A stretch of 64,000 nucleotides of DNA, from the NCBI GenBank assembly GCA_030247855.1, contig JAPDRN010000111.1, positions 1-64,000 of the forward strand, read 5' to 3'. Positions within the stretch are counted from its first letter, which is position 1; every line of letters begins with the position of its first letter. The DNA comes from Knufia peltigerae. Lineage: Eukaryota; Ascomycota; Eurotiomycetes; Chaetothyriales; Trichomeriaceae. A program made the position numbers and the translations under genes. The notes below the pieces were generated by a model. It searched no databases, was not told the DNA's origin, and saw nothing but the letters and a program-made list of their open reading frames with translations. Of the stretch, positions 33,587 to 43,768 are shown piece after piece.

Positions 33587-35764
33587 ATGTCCCTTAGGAA
33601 ATCTGCCCGGCTGTCCGCAACTCCTTCGTTGATTGTCACTACCACCAACGAACTGCCATCAAATGCATCTGGACCGTCATTCCGCCCATCGACAAGTTCC
33701 AGCCCTGCTGCCTCAACCATTGGTAGTCAGAGCGTCAACGATCCGTCTACCTCCATCAGTGACCCAGACGACTACGGTGAGCCCGTCCGGAAAGCTCCAC
33801 CCACAATGTCATCAACCACAACCACAACAAAACCGTCGGCACGCTTCGATGATCCAAACTCGCCGCACAACAATCGCCGCGCTTCAGGTCGTGTTCGAAA
33901 ACCGACTGAAAAAGCTCAGGCAATGAGTGATGCGAAGCCTCTCTTGTCGCCACCTTCCGACACCATCGTCGTCAGCAATCCTCGGGTAGTCGATGAGCAT
34001 CCTCCGCCTAAGAAGCATCCAACAGCTCCTCAGCCAACGAAAGAGGCGGCACTTGGAATTCCGCAACCTCCAGAAATTCCGGAAACCCCCGCGGTCACCA
34101 AAGCGCTTGCTACAATTCCGCCTTCATGCAGTCCAGAAGAAACTCCGGACGCTGATGCCGCCAACATTGAATCACCTTCACGGAGGGTGTCACAACGCGA
34201 ACGTAAGCCGACGGCAAAAATTCTGGAAACCACTTCGACTCCAGCAGCACCTTCGACAACGACGACAACAGCAACCACGGCCACCACCACGACAGGACAA
34301 AAACGTCCTGCAACTGAGATCGTGGATTCCCGTCCGCGAAAGTCTGCTAGGGTCTCACATTCGGGCGCCAGAATACCCTCAAAACTACGCTACTCTCTAT
34401 CTTCCAGCGCTGAAGAAGAATCGGCCGTGGTTGATGATCAAGCAGAAATACCCGAGACTCCGATCAAATCGAAGATTATTACTTTGAAGTTTAAGCGACC
34501 CGCCCTACCCAGCGAACCTGCTCCAAGAAGAGCCGCAAAAAAGGCCGCTCTTCCACCATCCAAGAGATTGAAACGCAATGTTGAGAGCGATCAATCGAGC
34601 ATCGAAGTTGCAAGGACATCTTTATCGGTTGCGCCGCGCCAACCTACGTGCGACTTGTTTTGTCTGTCACCTTCTGCTCGTATTATCGCATTTGCAAAAA
34701 TCGCCTTACAGATGCCTGATACAGATGACGACAACGGGGACGATGTCGTGCCGGGCAGTGCACAAGACTGGCACGTATACACGAAATATTGGTGTCAATG
34801 CCCGAAGCCACCACCTTTGAAGCCGACACGCACTAGTTCGGAAGAGCTTGCACGCGCGCTGATGCCTAACACGGTCTCAGATGGCACCAAGCAAAATCCT
34901 GTCGATTTGACACGACCAGCGGCCTCGCCAGAAGTCGAACTGCTATCGGCACCCGTCAACACTATTCTTCGTGCTACTGATGCAGAACGATTGTCGAAAC
35001 TATTTGGTTATCCTGCTGCGGAAACTCCAACCAGGAATGGTGATATGACGCCCAACTTGTCGACGGAAGCCAGCCTTTCGACATCACAAGTCAAATACTC
35101 TGGCACCGGACGGTCCGTATTGCGAGACAGCATGAGTAGCTATTCTTCTCCAGCACTACCAGCAATGACGGTGAAGAAAAGCTACGAAGACCGAATTAGA
35201 GAAGACTACGAAGCTCTGACGAAGGTCAGGAAGATGGCCCAAGCATTAGGAGTATCGTGGGATTTCAACATGACTTTCGACGACATCAACAATTCACTTA
35301 TGCGTTTCGAGGGTTATGCGGCCACGAAGTCATTTGTTCATGGTCCACCTGAGGGGGTGTATGAAAGTCGAGATATGTATGGACCAAATGCTGGGTTTGG
35401 TGTGCTTTACCCACCACAGCCACCGCGCTCAAACGGATTGGCCTCGGCAAATGGAGTCCGTGGAAACAGTCGGGATAGCAACAAGGAATATAGTCCGGTT
35501 GCCAACCCAGAAGGTCAAGTCGAGGCAGGACATGGAAGCACTCTTATCGGATGTACTTCTGAAGATTGGGGTGCTTCGAGCTCCAAAGGCCGACGGCAAT
35601 CTTCGCCTCCCCGGCCAAAGAGTTCGAGATTCCGAGTTGACCCTAGAGGTTTGAGAGGTGAATCACCAGGACCAGGAACAATTATCAACATTGACGAAAA
35701 CAAGCAAGGATTGAGGAAACGAACTAGAAGGTCACGAGCAGCAGGGTCAGAAGTACCTACTTGA
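33587..35764 (+). CDS. Uncharacterised basic Ser/Thr/Pro-rich nuclear-type protein
   Basis: Single exon, 725 residues from the first ATG (MSLRKSARLSATPSL). It is mostly disordered and basic. Two similar motifs occur, RRASGRVRKPTEKAQA and RRVSQRERKPTAKILE, plus KRPATEIVDSRPRKSARV and a Lys/Arg block RAAKKAALPPSKRLKRN, all consistent with nuclear location and DNA or chromatin contact. The one region that looks folded is near residues 530-590: a helical stretch DRIREDYEALTKVRKMAQAL followed by GVSWDFNMTFDDINNSLMRF. The C-terminus is again basic (LRKRTRRSRAAGSE). I do not recognise the family and assign no function. Confidence 0.75.
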   Translation: MSLRKSARLSATPSLIVTTTNELPSNASGPSFRPSTSSSPAASTIGSQSVNDPSTSISDPDDYGEPVRKAPPTMSSTTTTTKPSARFDDPNSPHNNRRASGRVRKPTEKAQAMSDAKPLLSPPSDTIVVSNPRVVDEHPPPKKHPTAPQPTKEAALGIPQPPEIPETPAVTKALATIPPSCSPEETPDADAANIESPSRRVSQRERKPTAKILETTSTPAAPSTTTTTATTATTTTGQKRPATEIVDSRPRKSARVSHSGARIPSKLRYSLSSSAEEESAVVDDQAEIPETPIKSKIITLKFKRPALPSEPAPRRAAKKAALPPSKRLKRNVESDQSSIEVARTSLSVAPRQPTCDLFCLSPSARIIAFAKIALQMPDTDDDNGDDVVPGSAQDWHVYTKYWCQCPKPPPLKPTRTSSEELARALMPNTVSDGTKQNPVDLTRPAASPEVELLSAPVNTILRATDAERLSKLFGYPAAETPTRNGDMTPNLSTEASLSTSQVKYSGTGRSVLRDSMSSYSSPALPAMTVKKSYEDRIREDYEALTKVRKMAQALGVSWDFNMTFDDINNSLMRFEGYAATKSFVHGPPEGVYESRDMYGPNAGFGVLYPPQPPRSNGLASANGVRGNSRDSNKEYSPVANPEGQVEAGHGSTLIGCTSEDWGASSSKGRRQSSPPRPKSSRFRVDPRGLRGESPGPGTIINIDENKQGLRKRTRRSRAAGSEVPT

Positions 35765-36170
35765 GATTGATTGAAAGGGAACCTTCCAAGACGAAGGCAG
35801 TGCAGGCATGATGCAAGGGGGTGTGTGAATTTGGGCGGTGTGCAGGACGAGATCTTTTCTTTTGTCCGTTAGAAAGTCATTAGCGAGCAATGGCATGGAA
35901 GGAAATGGGAAGTCGAGTAATTTTTACTCGGTGTGAAGATCACACTGATTGTGGTCGATTAATAGGAAAGGGACATGCATAGCGGGAAGAGAAAGTCTTG
36001 CAAGTTGAGGCTTAATGAGTGTCTCGATACGAAGTACAAAAGTACGAGATTCGAAGTAATAGAATTGATTTATACCCTTTGGTATGATTAAACTGGTGTG
36101 TGTTCTTTTTTGTTAGGGGGTAACAGTAGGATACCTTTTACTTGAGATGTAAGGGAGTATGTCAAGTCTT

Positions 36171-36197
36171 CGAGTGCTCCGAGTGCTCCGAGTAGAG
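36171..36197. repeat. Short tandem of CGAGTGCTC units
   Basis: Two perfect 9-base units and a third, diverged one stand in tandem in the intergenic region. Confidence 0.7.
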
Positions 36198-36872
36198 AGG
36201 CTTTTGGTTTGTAGTAGGGTTCTCTCTCTCCCTCTCTGTGTGTACTCGGAGAAGCATTTATTGGTTTTCCCTCTTACATGTGTCTAGGGTATACCTTCTC
36301 GGGGGTTGTCAAAAGTAGTATTAGATTAGTAGCTAGGCTGAGAATCCCGAGATCGTTTTATGTCGTTCATGTCATTGTTTACATTTGTAGGTACCTATTG
36401 TAGGTAGGCAGATTGACAGGTGACCTAAATATCGAACTAGTAAAGGGTTCAAGGAAATGCCACGGTAAGTCTCTTTCTGGACAAATACCCTTGGGTACAG
36501 TATGTACCCAAGATACGTACTTGTAGTCATGTACCTATAGATAGTACTGGGGGGTCCTGTTGTGCAAAGAACAAACGACAGGTGTCTCTCTGAGAACTGA
36601 CTTCTCGGGCATGAACTGGGGGAGACAAACCCCCCTGAAAAATGAAAAACGCGCTTCCCCCCTCCAGCCCCACAACCACCTAAACAGAGGTTAAAGAAAC
36701 TTGTTTTTTTCCTCTTACGATTAAACACAAAATAAGATTGCGGGCGCGTTTGTGTGTATAGGCCATTTTACAGGGGTGACACCACAGTTGACTACACGAA
36801 TTACATACTTGAGGATTGTACAAAAACGCGAAACAAAAGGTACTATACCTATATTCTTACTCTGATTGCACG

Positions 36873-36892
36873 TGTACAGTACAGTACAGTAC
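36873..36892. repeat. GTACA pentanucleotide tandem
   Basis: Four units of GTACA stand in tandem in the intergenic region, about 140 bases before the AT-hook gene. Confidence 0.85.
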
Positions 36893-37029
36893 AAAGAACA
36901 GCAAAAAAGCAAAAAGGGTACATCAAAGTTCCTGTCCTAGGATAGACACGCGTCGTGTGGTGTTTCAATTCTCTTGGGGCGGGGGTTACTAGGTTCTCAT
37001 TACAGAACAAAGACTAAACAAAGAGAAAC

Positions 37030-38470
37030 ATGGCAGAAGTTGAAGTGGTGGTCAAAAAGAGAGGTCGTCCAAAGAAAGTAGTGACTTCGGAAGACAATGG
37101 TGGGATCGTTGGGTTGAACGAGGCCACGACAAAGGCGACGACTCGAGGTAAAGGGTCTACCTCGTCGACAGCCAAGAAGGTAGCGGCATCATCGACATCA
37201 TCGACATCGCCATCCTCGACGACGACGACGGTGACAACAACAACGACAACAAAAAGAAAAAAGTCCGTCAAGGAATCGTCACAAACTTCAATACCCGAGT
37301 CTGAGAATGTACCTGAATCTCAATCAGTTCCGGTGCCAGAAGTCAAGACTACTTCGACGACGACGAGGAAAAGAGTATCCAAAGCATCGACTTCGAGTCC
37401 TGTGGCATCTTCAACTTCTTCTTCCTCGGCTTCAGTTCCAATTCAAGACGTTGTCAACGATTCCAAGACTTCTGTTGGTGAGAGTGCCAAAACTTCAAAA
37501 CCATCGACATCGACTGTGAACAAGACGAAAAAAGCGACGACCTCATCTCCTTCTGTCTCTGCCGCAACTATACCGAGAACCGCAAAGGTTCAGGCGACTT
37601 CTGTATCAGAAACGAAGAAGCCAGTAAATTCATCATCACCATCACCAACATTTTCTACAATCTTACAACAAGTTCGAGGGTTCACTGATGTTTCTAATGA
37701 ACTAAATTCGAATTTGACGGAATTAATCGAGTCGGTTGAAATACGAAGGAGTATTACGGCATCAACTGAAGATTATCAGCAACAACACCAACAAGAGAAT
37801 GCCTTTTCTTCTTCGAACCAAATCAACTCACCATCACAGACAAATACACAAACGCAAGGCCAAAGATCAACATCAGCATCAACAACACTTCCACGTCACC
37901 TTTTCCCACCGTCATCGAATTGGCCAAAATATACCATACCACAATCCACCATGACCGCTTTGGCTGCTCGTGGTGGAGCCATCGGTGTCGGTACACATCC
38001 TTATTCTTCTTCTGGTCAACCGACGACGACGACGACGACGAAATTGCCACCGCGTCCCAAACGTCCCTCGGAACCAAAACCTACAGAGATACCACTCGAA
38101 CAACTCAAGAAGAACCCGAAATTCCGGAAATTATCGAGTAGATGGACAAAACTTATATTCGCCTTACCGGTGGCCATCGTCAGTAGTTATGCATTGTGGG
38201 AAAAGTGTGAGTCTGCTCTTTTTTTCTTTCTTTTCAAACCTTTGCCATTCTATACCATGTTCTTCTCCTTCACTCCTCTCTGCTCGACCTTTTTTAAATA
38301 TGTGCTTTGTGCTATACTAATCGTCAACAGATGACGAACAACAGGCTTATCAAGCTGCCTTGCAGGCAAAGAGGAGTCTACAAGACTCTTCTGGTATAGC
38401 CACGACCACGGCCACGACTACTACTACGGTGGACAATGTCAAGCCTGTATCGACCGAGACGACCAAGTGA
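37030..38470 (+). CDS. AT-hook protein with a C-terminal membrane helix
   Basis: Two exons, 37030-38206 and 38331-38470, give 438 residues; the 124-base intron has ATACTAAT before the acceptor, and the join reads ALWEKYDEQQAY. The N-terminus is a classic AT-hook, VKKRGRPKKVV (residues 8-18). Residues 25-330 are Ser/Thr-rich and disordered, with many ACG/ACA codons. A conserved-looking block follows: KPTEIPLEQLKKNPKFRKLS, then SRWTKLIFALPVAIVSSYAL, a single predicted membrane helix near residues 372-388, then a short hydrophilic tail. The mix of a DNA-minor-groove motif and a tail-end helix suggests a membrane-tethered DNA-binding protein (inner nuclear or mitochondrial membrane), but this is inference. 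The family is not known to me. Confidence 0.8.
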
Positions 38471-38939
38471 GGCATTGAGAAAGAGAGAACCTATCTCCTT
38501 TTTTTTCTGCCTTGTCTGGACATACCACTTTGTGTTGATGTATATCTTTATGAACAATGGCCATCTCTTATGTTCATGTCAATGTCAAGGGTGAAAAGGG
38601 AAAAAAACAAAAATTCTCAACTCAATGAGGTATCAATCAACGGGCGGCCACGCCAAAGAGCTACGGCTGCAATTACATTTCTGTTTTGTTCATGCCTTGT
38701 GTATTACCGTCACAGAGTCAAGCTGTATTCTCATTTCTACCCCTGATGCTCATGCTGACTCTCTTCACAACATTTCCGGCCCATTGCAGTCCGGGCCAGG
38801 CCAGTCCGAGTACTGTAATACTGATGATCTCCTTCTTGCCATGGCTGCTGCACTATGCCTTCACGCGTGTGTCATGAAATCTCTCCGTCAACGGTCATTA
38901 CCTCATGTCCACTGACTTTCCATTTCAATTCGTGTCATC
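38471..38939. other. Intergenic region between convergent genes
   Basis: 469 bases between two stop codons, likely both 3' UTRs. No gene is seen. Confidence 0.5.
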
Positions 38940-39996
38940 TCACAGTTTACTCTCAAAAGAACAACCACCTTCCCACGCATCACCGGCGTCGAGTTTCGTC
39001 CATGAACTTACCGCGCCGGGTTCTATGCACAGATATCTCTTCCACCCGTCCTTGGGTTCAAAGTCACCCATGGCCTTGATCTTGTCTTCCCATCCGTTCC
39101 ACACCGTGACGTCGGGTAGGGAGTCTCGAGTCACGACGAAACTGTCGGTCCCGTTCTCCGTCACGACCAGCGGGACAGAAGCACCGTCCTTGCCGGCTGG
39201 AGGCGTGTAGACTCGGTCCGTTTCGCCGGAAAAGGAAAGGGAGGTCGCGTCTTCGGTGAAGGTCTGTGCCGACCGGACCTTGTCGACGTAGGGTGAGGAG
39301 GTTAGACCTTTGACTGCTGTTTTGGAGATGTCCTGTGTCCAAAAACCGGGGTTGTCAGTATGGGGTCGTCATGCCGAGTTGAGACGAGGGTTTCTCCCAA
39401 CCAAGGAAGCTGCTTTGGCAGAGCCTTACCTTGACGGCCAAGTACGTGTGGAACAAGACTTGAAAGTCGAACGCCTCACTGCCCTTGTTCTGTACGTGCA
39501 TTTGACATTCCAGTTTGTCCTTTCCCAAGGTGACACTGTAGACCAGACCGAAATCATACGCCCACTTCTTCTGCACACCGGGATCCAGCATCGAACTGCT
39601 CAGTCCAAAGTCCAACTTGACGCTACCGTCGGCTTTACGCCCTACGTTCTCGCTCGTGCTCTTCCCCAAAAACTCCCAGTGGCTATTCCTCGCGAACCCG
39701 TGCTGTGGTAATTGCCCGGTCGCGTGGGATTTGGGGGGAGGGCCGAAGACGGGGAAGACGAGAGGGATACCGCCGCGGATCGGTTTGGAGCCGTCGAGAG
39801 CCGCTGCTTGAGACAGAAAGAGTTGTTCTTGGCCGTTCGATGTCTTCCACGATGTGACGGTGGCTCCGTAGAGGTAGACGGTGACCGAATCTCCCGTGGG
39901 AAGGCGAGCCGTCAGGATATTGTCACTGAGGTCAACTATCGGCTGGGCCATGGAGGGGGATACGGGGATCGAGGCCGGTTTGTTCTTGCGCTCCAT
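38940..39996 (-). CDS. Glucose-6-phosphate 1-epimerase (YMR099C-like)
   Basis: Two exons, 39430-39996 and 38940-39332, give 319 residues, joined in phase 0 (FHTYLAVK then DISKTAVKGL) over a 97-base intron. It interconverts alpha and beta anomers of hexose-6-phosphates in the cytosol. Family marks: VYLYGATVTSWK, the phosphate/sugar block IRGGIPLVFPVFG, PQHGFARN with the catalytic His, VWNGWEDKIKAMGDF and CIEPGAVSSW with the catalytic Glu, ending in DAWEGG. A perfect GTAAGT word sits inside the last block (minus strand, 39006-39011) but the coding sequence across it matches the family, so I read through it. The exact TACGGAGTA motif lies about 100 bases before the start. Confidence 0.92.
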
Positions 39997-40494
39997 TTTG
40001 AAGAGGCGGTCTGCGCGGGGCGGAGAGAGAGTCTGTGTGGTAGTGTTTCCTTGAGAGGTGGTGGGTGGAGGGGAATGGGAGGTCGCTGAGTAAATACGGA
40101 GTATGCCACGAACAGACGAAGGGAGAGGGACACAAAAAGTAAACTTTTAGAGAGGATGATTATTCAGGTCGTTAAAGAAAGGATCTCGAAGGGGGATGTT
40201 CGCTGTATGCATGCAGTGGGTGGCATTCCTCATGCATTCTAGTGTCATACAGTAGTTATCTGAGTGCTTTCTCGATGAATGTTTCATCCTGAGCTGTTTA
40301 TTGGTCAGCCTTGGCCCCACCGACAACAAAAAGTCTCAGCCTTGCCGATGCTGTCATACATGCACTCTGTAGTTCAGTCGATGAACAATGAAGTCTTTGT
40401 GCTTGTCCATCTGCACACCATTTTCCCTTCAACACCAGTCTTTGTCATTTTGAAAAAGGTGAATTCTGTACATATATAGGGTCTGATAACGACC
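39997..40494. promoter_or_regulatory. Divergent promoter region, epimerase / MGNSSS protein
   Basis: 498 bases between outward-pointing starts. It contains TACGGAGTA at 40095-40103 and a TATATA word about 15-20 bases before the right-hand start. Confidence 0.5.
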
Positions 40495-41103
40495 ATGGGC
40501 AACTCTTCGTCCAAAGTCGCCAGCAAGGCTGCTGCAGGCGCAGCTCGTCGCCAATATCCTTCCACGTCCTCCATCGCCAACTCCGCAGCCACTGCTCCCT
40601 CAAGAAACAACGCACCTCCTACTACGTCGTCCAAACCAACCACCACTTCTCCTCAAGTACATCCTAACCCAGCTACATCTCCCGCGGTAGACGAAAGGAC
40701 ACAAAACATCGAGCTGGACGGAAGAGACCCCCAGTTTGGCTCGAGACTCCAAAGAATAGGTCCCGTCAAACTCCCCTCAGGTGTGAGACCTGAAGAGGCT
40801 TTCCCGACTTCCAGCGAGCCTATGCAGCCGGCACATAACCTTTTCCCGTCCACACAGAACAATCCAGCCGTGATCCTTACACAGGCACGGCAGAGGATTA
40901 ACAAGCAGTGGGAATTTGAAGTGGAAAACGGCGGACGACCCAGTTTCCCGGGACGAACATTGCTGAATTCGAAGGACATCAAGGAAGCGCTAAGATTGCG
41001 AGATGAAATGGGAAAGACCTCACAAGACGTCGAGAAGCAAATGAAGTTGAAGCCTGGAATTCTGGATCAACTTGTTGCCAAAGGAATGGTTGCCAATGCA
41101 TGA
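40495..41103 (+). CDS. Small protein with N-myristoylation signal and C-terminal helical domain
   Basis: Single exon, 202 residues. The start MGNSSSKVASK fits the N-myristoylation consensus (Gly2, Ser/Thr at position 6, then Lys). Residues 10-65 are Ala/Ser/Thr/Pro-rich and disordered. The C-terminal third looks folded and helical: PGRTLLNSKDIKEALRLRDE, GKTSQDVEKQMKLKPGILDQ and LVAKGMVANA, spaced like a helix-turn-helix. I recall similar mould proteins annotated only as hypothetical. If myristoylated it would sit on a membrane; this is a prediction from the motif only. Confidence 0.78.
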   Translation: MGNSSSKVASKAAAGAARRQYPSTSSIANSAATAPSRNNAPPTTSSKPTTTSPQVHPNPATSPAVDERTQNIELDGRDPQFGSRLQRIGPVKLPSGVRPEEAFPTSSEPMQPAHNLFPSTQNNPAVILTQARQRINKQWEFEVENGGRPSFPGRTLLNSKDIKEALRLRDEMGKTSQDVEKQMKLKPGILDQLVAKGMVANA

Positions 41104-41848
41104 GAAGCTGAATCGTTTCTTCTGGATCATACGTCAACCGTTTATCATCATGCAAAATTACAATACAAGCAGTTTGGGCTAGTCAACTGACATGAAACTC
41201 GAAGGCTCATGTGGGAGACACTGCCGAAAACTAGACTCAATATTCAATGCCACGATCGCGAGCCTCTGCTGGTGTATACTCCAGGTGTCACAAAATCCCG
41301 CCATGCACAGCATCGGAATGCCTCATCGTAACTCAAAGGAGCTGAAACCTTACCCACCAATCTGCTTGGAATACAAAATGAGGTGAGTGACATTTTTTGC
41401 CCTCGATGTTCGGAAATAATGCTAATTTTATCTCAGCATCTAGCCTGGATTATATCCTAGAAATCAAAAATATACGTATGCGTTGACTCAAGGTACCATG
41501 TCAAGAGTGTACTGGCGGGTGCTCCTTGTACAAGGCAACTCATCCATGTTCGGTTGAACGATGATGAGGGTTTCCAATTCATCCTTCACTCTTCTCCGTG
41601 ACACTTCATTCAAAATCTTACTCTTTGTGTATCCCTATGACAATGGACGAAAGAAATTTTTCTTTACCTTACAATCAATACAATGCCTTGTTTTCGAGTC
41701 AATGTATTGTATTGGGCCTTTCACACACTTGTACATCAAAGGAAGATAGGTGGCCTAGTATAAAAGTCATCGATCAACAGAGAATATCCCTTGGAATCTT
41801 CCTCACAGTCTCTTGACAGAGTTGATACGAATTGAACGATCACGAACC
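41104..41848. other. Intergenic region, 0.7 kb
   Basis: Between two + strand genes. The frame of the amidoligase-like gene extends upstream to 41813 only with non-ATG codons. No gene is seen. Confidence 0.5.
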
Positions 41849-43354
41849 ATGTCTGACGCACCAAAAACGCTGCCGCTTACCTTTGGTGTCGAGATTGAAG
41901 TTCTCTTCGCCGTCAACTATGACTTGATGCAGATCCGCGAACCATCCACACCGCTCCTTACTCTCCTTAGGAGAAATCGTCGGCCTGACCCAAGAGATCA
42001 ACTTACAGACTTCGACGGTGAGGATGATGAAAGAATCCTGCAAGCCGCTGGTATCCTGAGAAGGAGAGGTCTGGACTTTATTGTACACCAACCACATGAC
42101 TACATACCTGAGGGTGATTCAAAGGCGTGGCCTTTGTTCAACAATTGGGGCTTGACCGCAGAGGCCGCAGTCATATATCCAGGTCACAAAGTTCAAGTTG
42201 CGACGTGGTCGAACCATCGAATTCTTGATTTGGAAGGTTGGCATTTCAGAGGGCTGGAGCTGATATCTCCTATCCTTGACGTGCCAAACCCGCAGGCATC
42301 TAACGGTGAGTCCGAAAGCTTGTCCCAAGTCAATAAGTACCTCGAACTAATCACGAAACGCACAGCCGCCAATTCACCCTATCTATTCATGGGCCACCCC
42401 AAGACAACTAGCATCCATGTGCACATCGGTCTACGGCCTTCCGCAACAGGTCAAGTGGCAATCCCACTACATGTGCTTCGACATTTGGCATGGATCATCC
42501 TTACCTTTGAAGACACCATTACCCTACTTCACCATCCTGAGCGTCATGGGTATTCTGGCACAAAGTCCCAATCTCACGCCCGCCCAAACCGCAGTGGATA
42601 TGCTGCTCGCTTGGGTGAAGTCGACTCTCCTCATGTCTGTCAGCCATTTGATCCTGTCAAGGCGCTCTTCCAGATCTTCGACCTCAACATGACCAATGAA
42701 GACGAAGCCCTCCAAGAACTGAGGCGTATTACGTGTGGTACACGAAGTTGGTCGGGGGAATCTTCTTATTATCGTGACTTCTTCGTCAACTTCTCCAATA
42801 TCGTCCGGTCGGAGGGATGGAGGAAAAAGGCCACGGTCGAGTTTAGGCAACATCATGGCACTCTGGACGAGAAGGATATTGATGAGTGGATCATCTTTGT
42901 CACGGCGCTGGTCAGAGCGGCAGAGCGCAAAGCATATCAAGCAGCCACGCCCGAGGACACGCCAATGCCGGAACTGCCAGGCTCACTGTATGGCGCATCC
43001 GTCGACGACTTGCCCCTGCTGATGGAAGAAATGTCAAAGTATGCCAATATCTTGAACACCCCCAGACGGTCACTGAAACTGCTTTTCGATCTTCTAGATC
43101 TTGGCATCGAGCGGCGTCAGTACTGGTGGGCTAGGGCGGTGAAATTCCAATCCGTGTTGCGAGCGAGTAGCCGTTACCAGGAGGATTCCCACATTCGTTC
43201 ACTGTGTACAGGGCTGCCGTGTCTACGGGATTGTGAAGGTTGGGGAGAAGGAGAACTGGACGAGCCTCCATGGGATATGGAAGAAGGGGATAGCAGCGGT
43301 GACAGCAGTGGCTTGGGGATGAGCACTCCTCGGTCCTCTTCCTCGAATGACTAG
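41849..43354 (+). CDS. Amidoligase-like protein (COOH-NH2 ligase fold), copy 1
   Basis: Single exon, 501 residues from MSDAPKTLPLTFGVEIEVLF. The hallmarks of the glutamate-cysteine-ligase/glutamine-synthetase-like amidoligase fold are visible in order: the first metal-site strand FGVEIEV (Glu15, Glu17), WHFRGLELISPIL, the His pair in SIHVHIGLR (His190, His192), and the phosphate/metal strand TVEFRQHHGTLD (Glu331, Arg333, His335), followed by the helix IDEWIIFVTALVRAAERKAY. Such enzymes use ATP to join a carboxylate to an amine; fungal members have no assigned substrate that I know of. The C-terminus is acidic and Ser-rich. A second, diverged copy lies at 52534-54282. The start is the first ATG that keeps the first strand complete. 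Confidence 0.87.
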   Translation: MSDAPKTLPLTFGVEIEVLFAVNYDLMQIREPSTPLLTLLRRNRRPDPRDQLTDFDGEDDERILQAAGILRRRGLDFIVHQPHDYIPEGDSKAWPLFNNWGLTAEAAVIYPGHKVQVATWSNHRILDLEGWHFRGLELISPILDVPNPQASNGESESLSQVNKYLELITKRTAANSPYLFMGHPKTTSIHVHIGLRPSATGQVAIPLHVLRHLAWIILTFEDTITLLHHPERHGYSGTKSQSHARPNRSGYAARLGEVDSPHVCQPFDPVKALFQIFDLNMTNEDEALQELRRITCGTRSWSGESSYYRDFFVNFSNIVRSEGWRKKATVEFRQHHGTLDEKDIDEWIIFVTALVRAAERKAYQAATPEDTPMPELPGSLYGASVDDLPLLMEEMSKYANILNTPRRSLKLLFDLLDLGIERRQYWWARAVKFQSVLRASSRYQEDSHIRSLCTGLPCLRDCEGWGEGELDEPPWDMEEGDSSGDSSGLGMSTPRSSSSND

Positions 43355-43768
43355 TTGGCCCTTGTGGTCACGTTGATGAATTTTGGGTTGTTGCTGGAAG
43401 CAAGTCTCTTGGACAGTTTTGTGGTTCCCTGGTTTGAGTTTTCCGATGTATGGCGAATGGTGTGCTTTGATTGAGTAGATATCATTAACAATGTATGACA
43501 TCAAACTACAAGTATTATGTTCAAATTTTTGCTTCTTCAACCTCATCGTTTTGTCTCCTCTGAGATACCAATCTACGGTCTACATTTCGCGATCAGGGGA
43601 TTCAATACTGACATTGCAATGGCCATCCTTGACAGGCTTGGATATGGGTAATGGACGTGTAAATAAATTTGACCATGACCCTAAAATGCGTACCACCTCA
43701 ATTTCAGACCAACGCTTTCATTTTAATTGAGTGACGGCCGTTTTTTTTCAGCGTCTCACAGACTCTGT
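43355..43768. other. Intergenic region between convergent genes
   Basis: 414 bases between two stop codons; probably 3' UTRs. A short poly-T run lies at 43741-43749. No gene is seen. Confidence 0.5.

Larger units (their letters stand above)
35765..37029. other. Intergenic region, 1.3 kb, rich in short repeats
   Basis: No gene is seen. It contains a CGAGTGCTC-type tandem at 36171-36197, a GTACA tandem at 36873-36892, and several GGTACCTA/GTAGGTA-like words near 36391-36545. It separates two genes on the + strand and should hold the promoter of the AT-hook gene. Confidence 0.5.

Noticed and set aside
39006..39011. Perfect GTAAGT donor word inside the epimerase last exon
   Set aside because: Reading through gives CIEPGAVSSW...DAWEGG, which fits the family's C-terminus; no suitable acceptor downstream improves the match.
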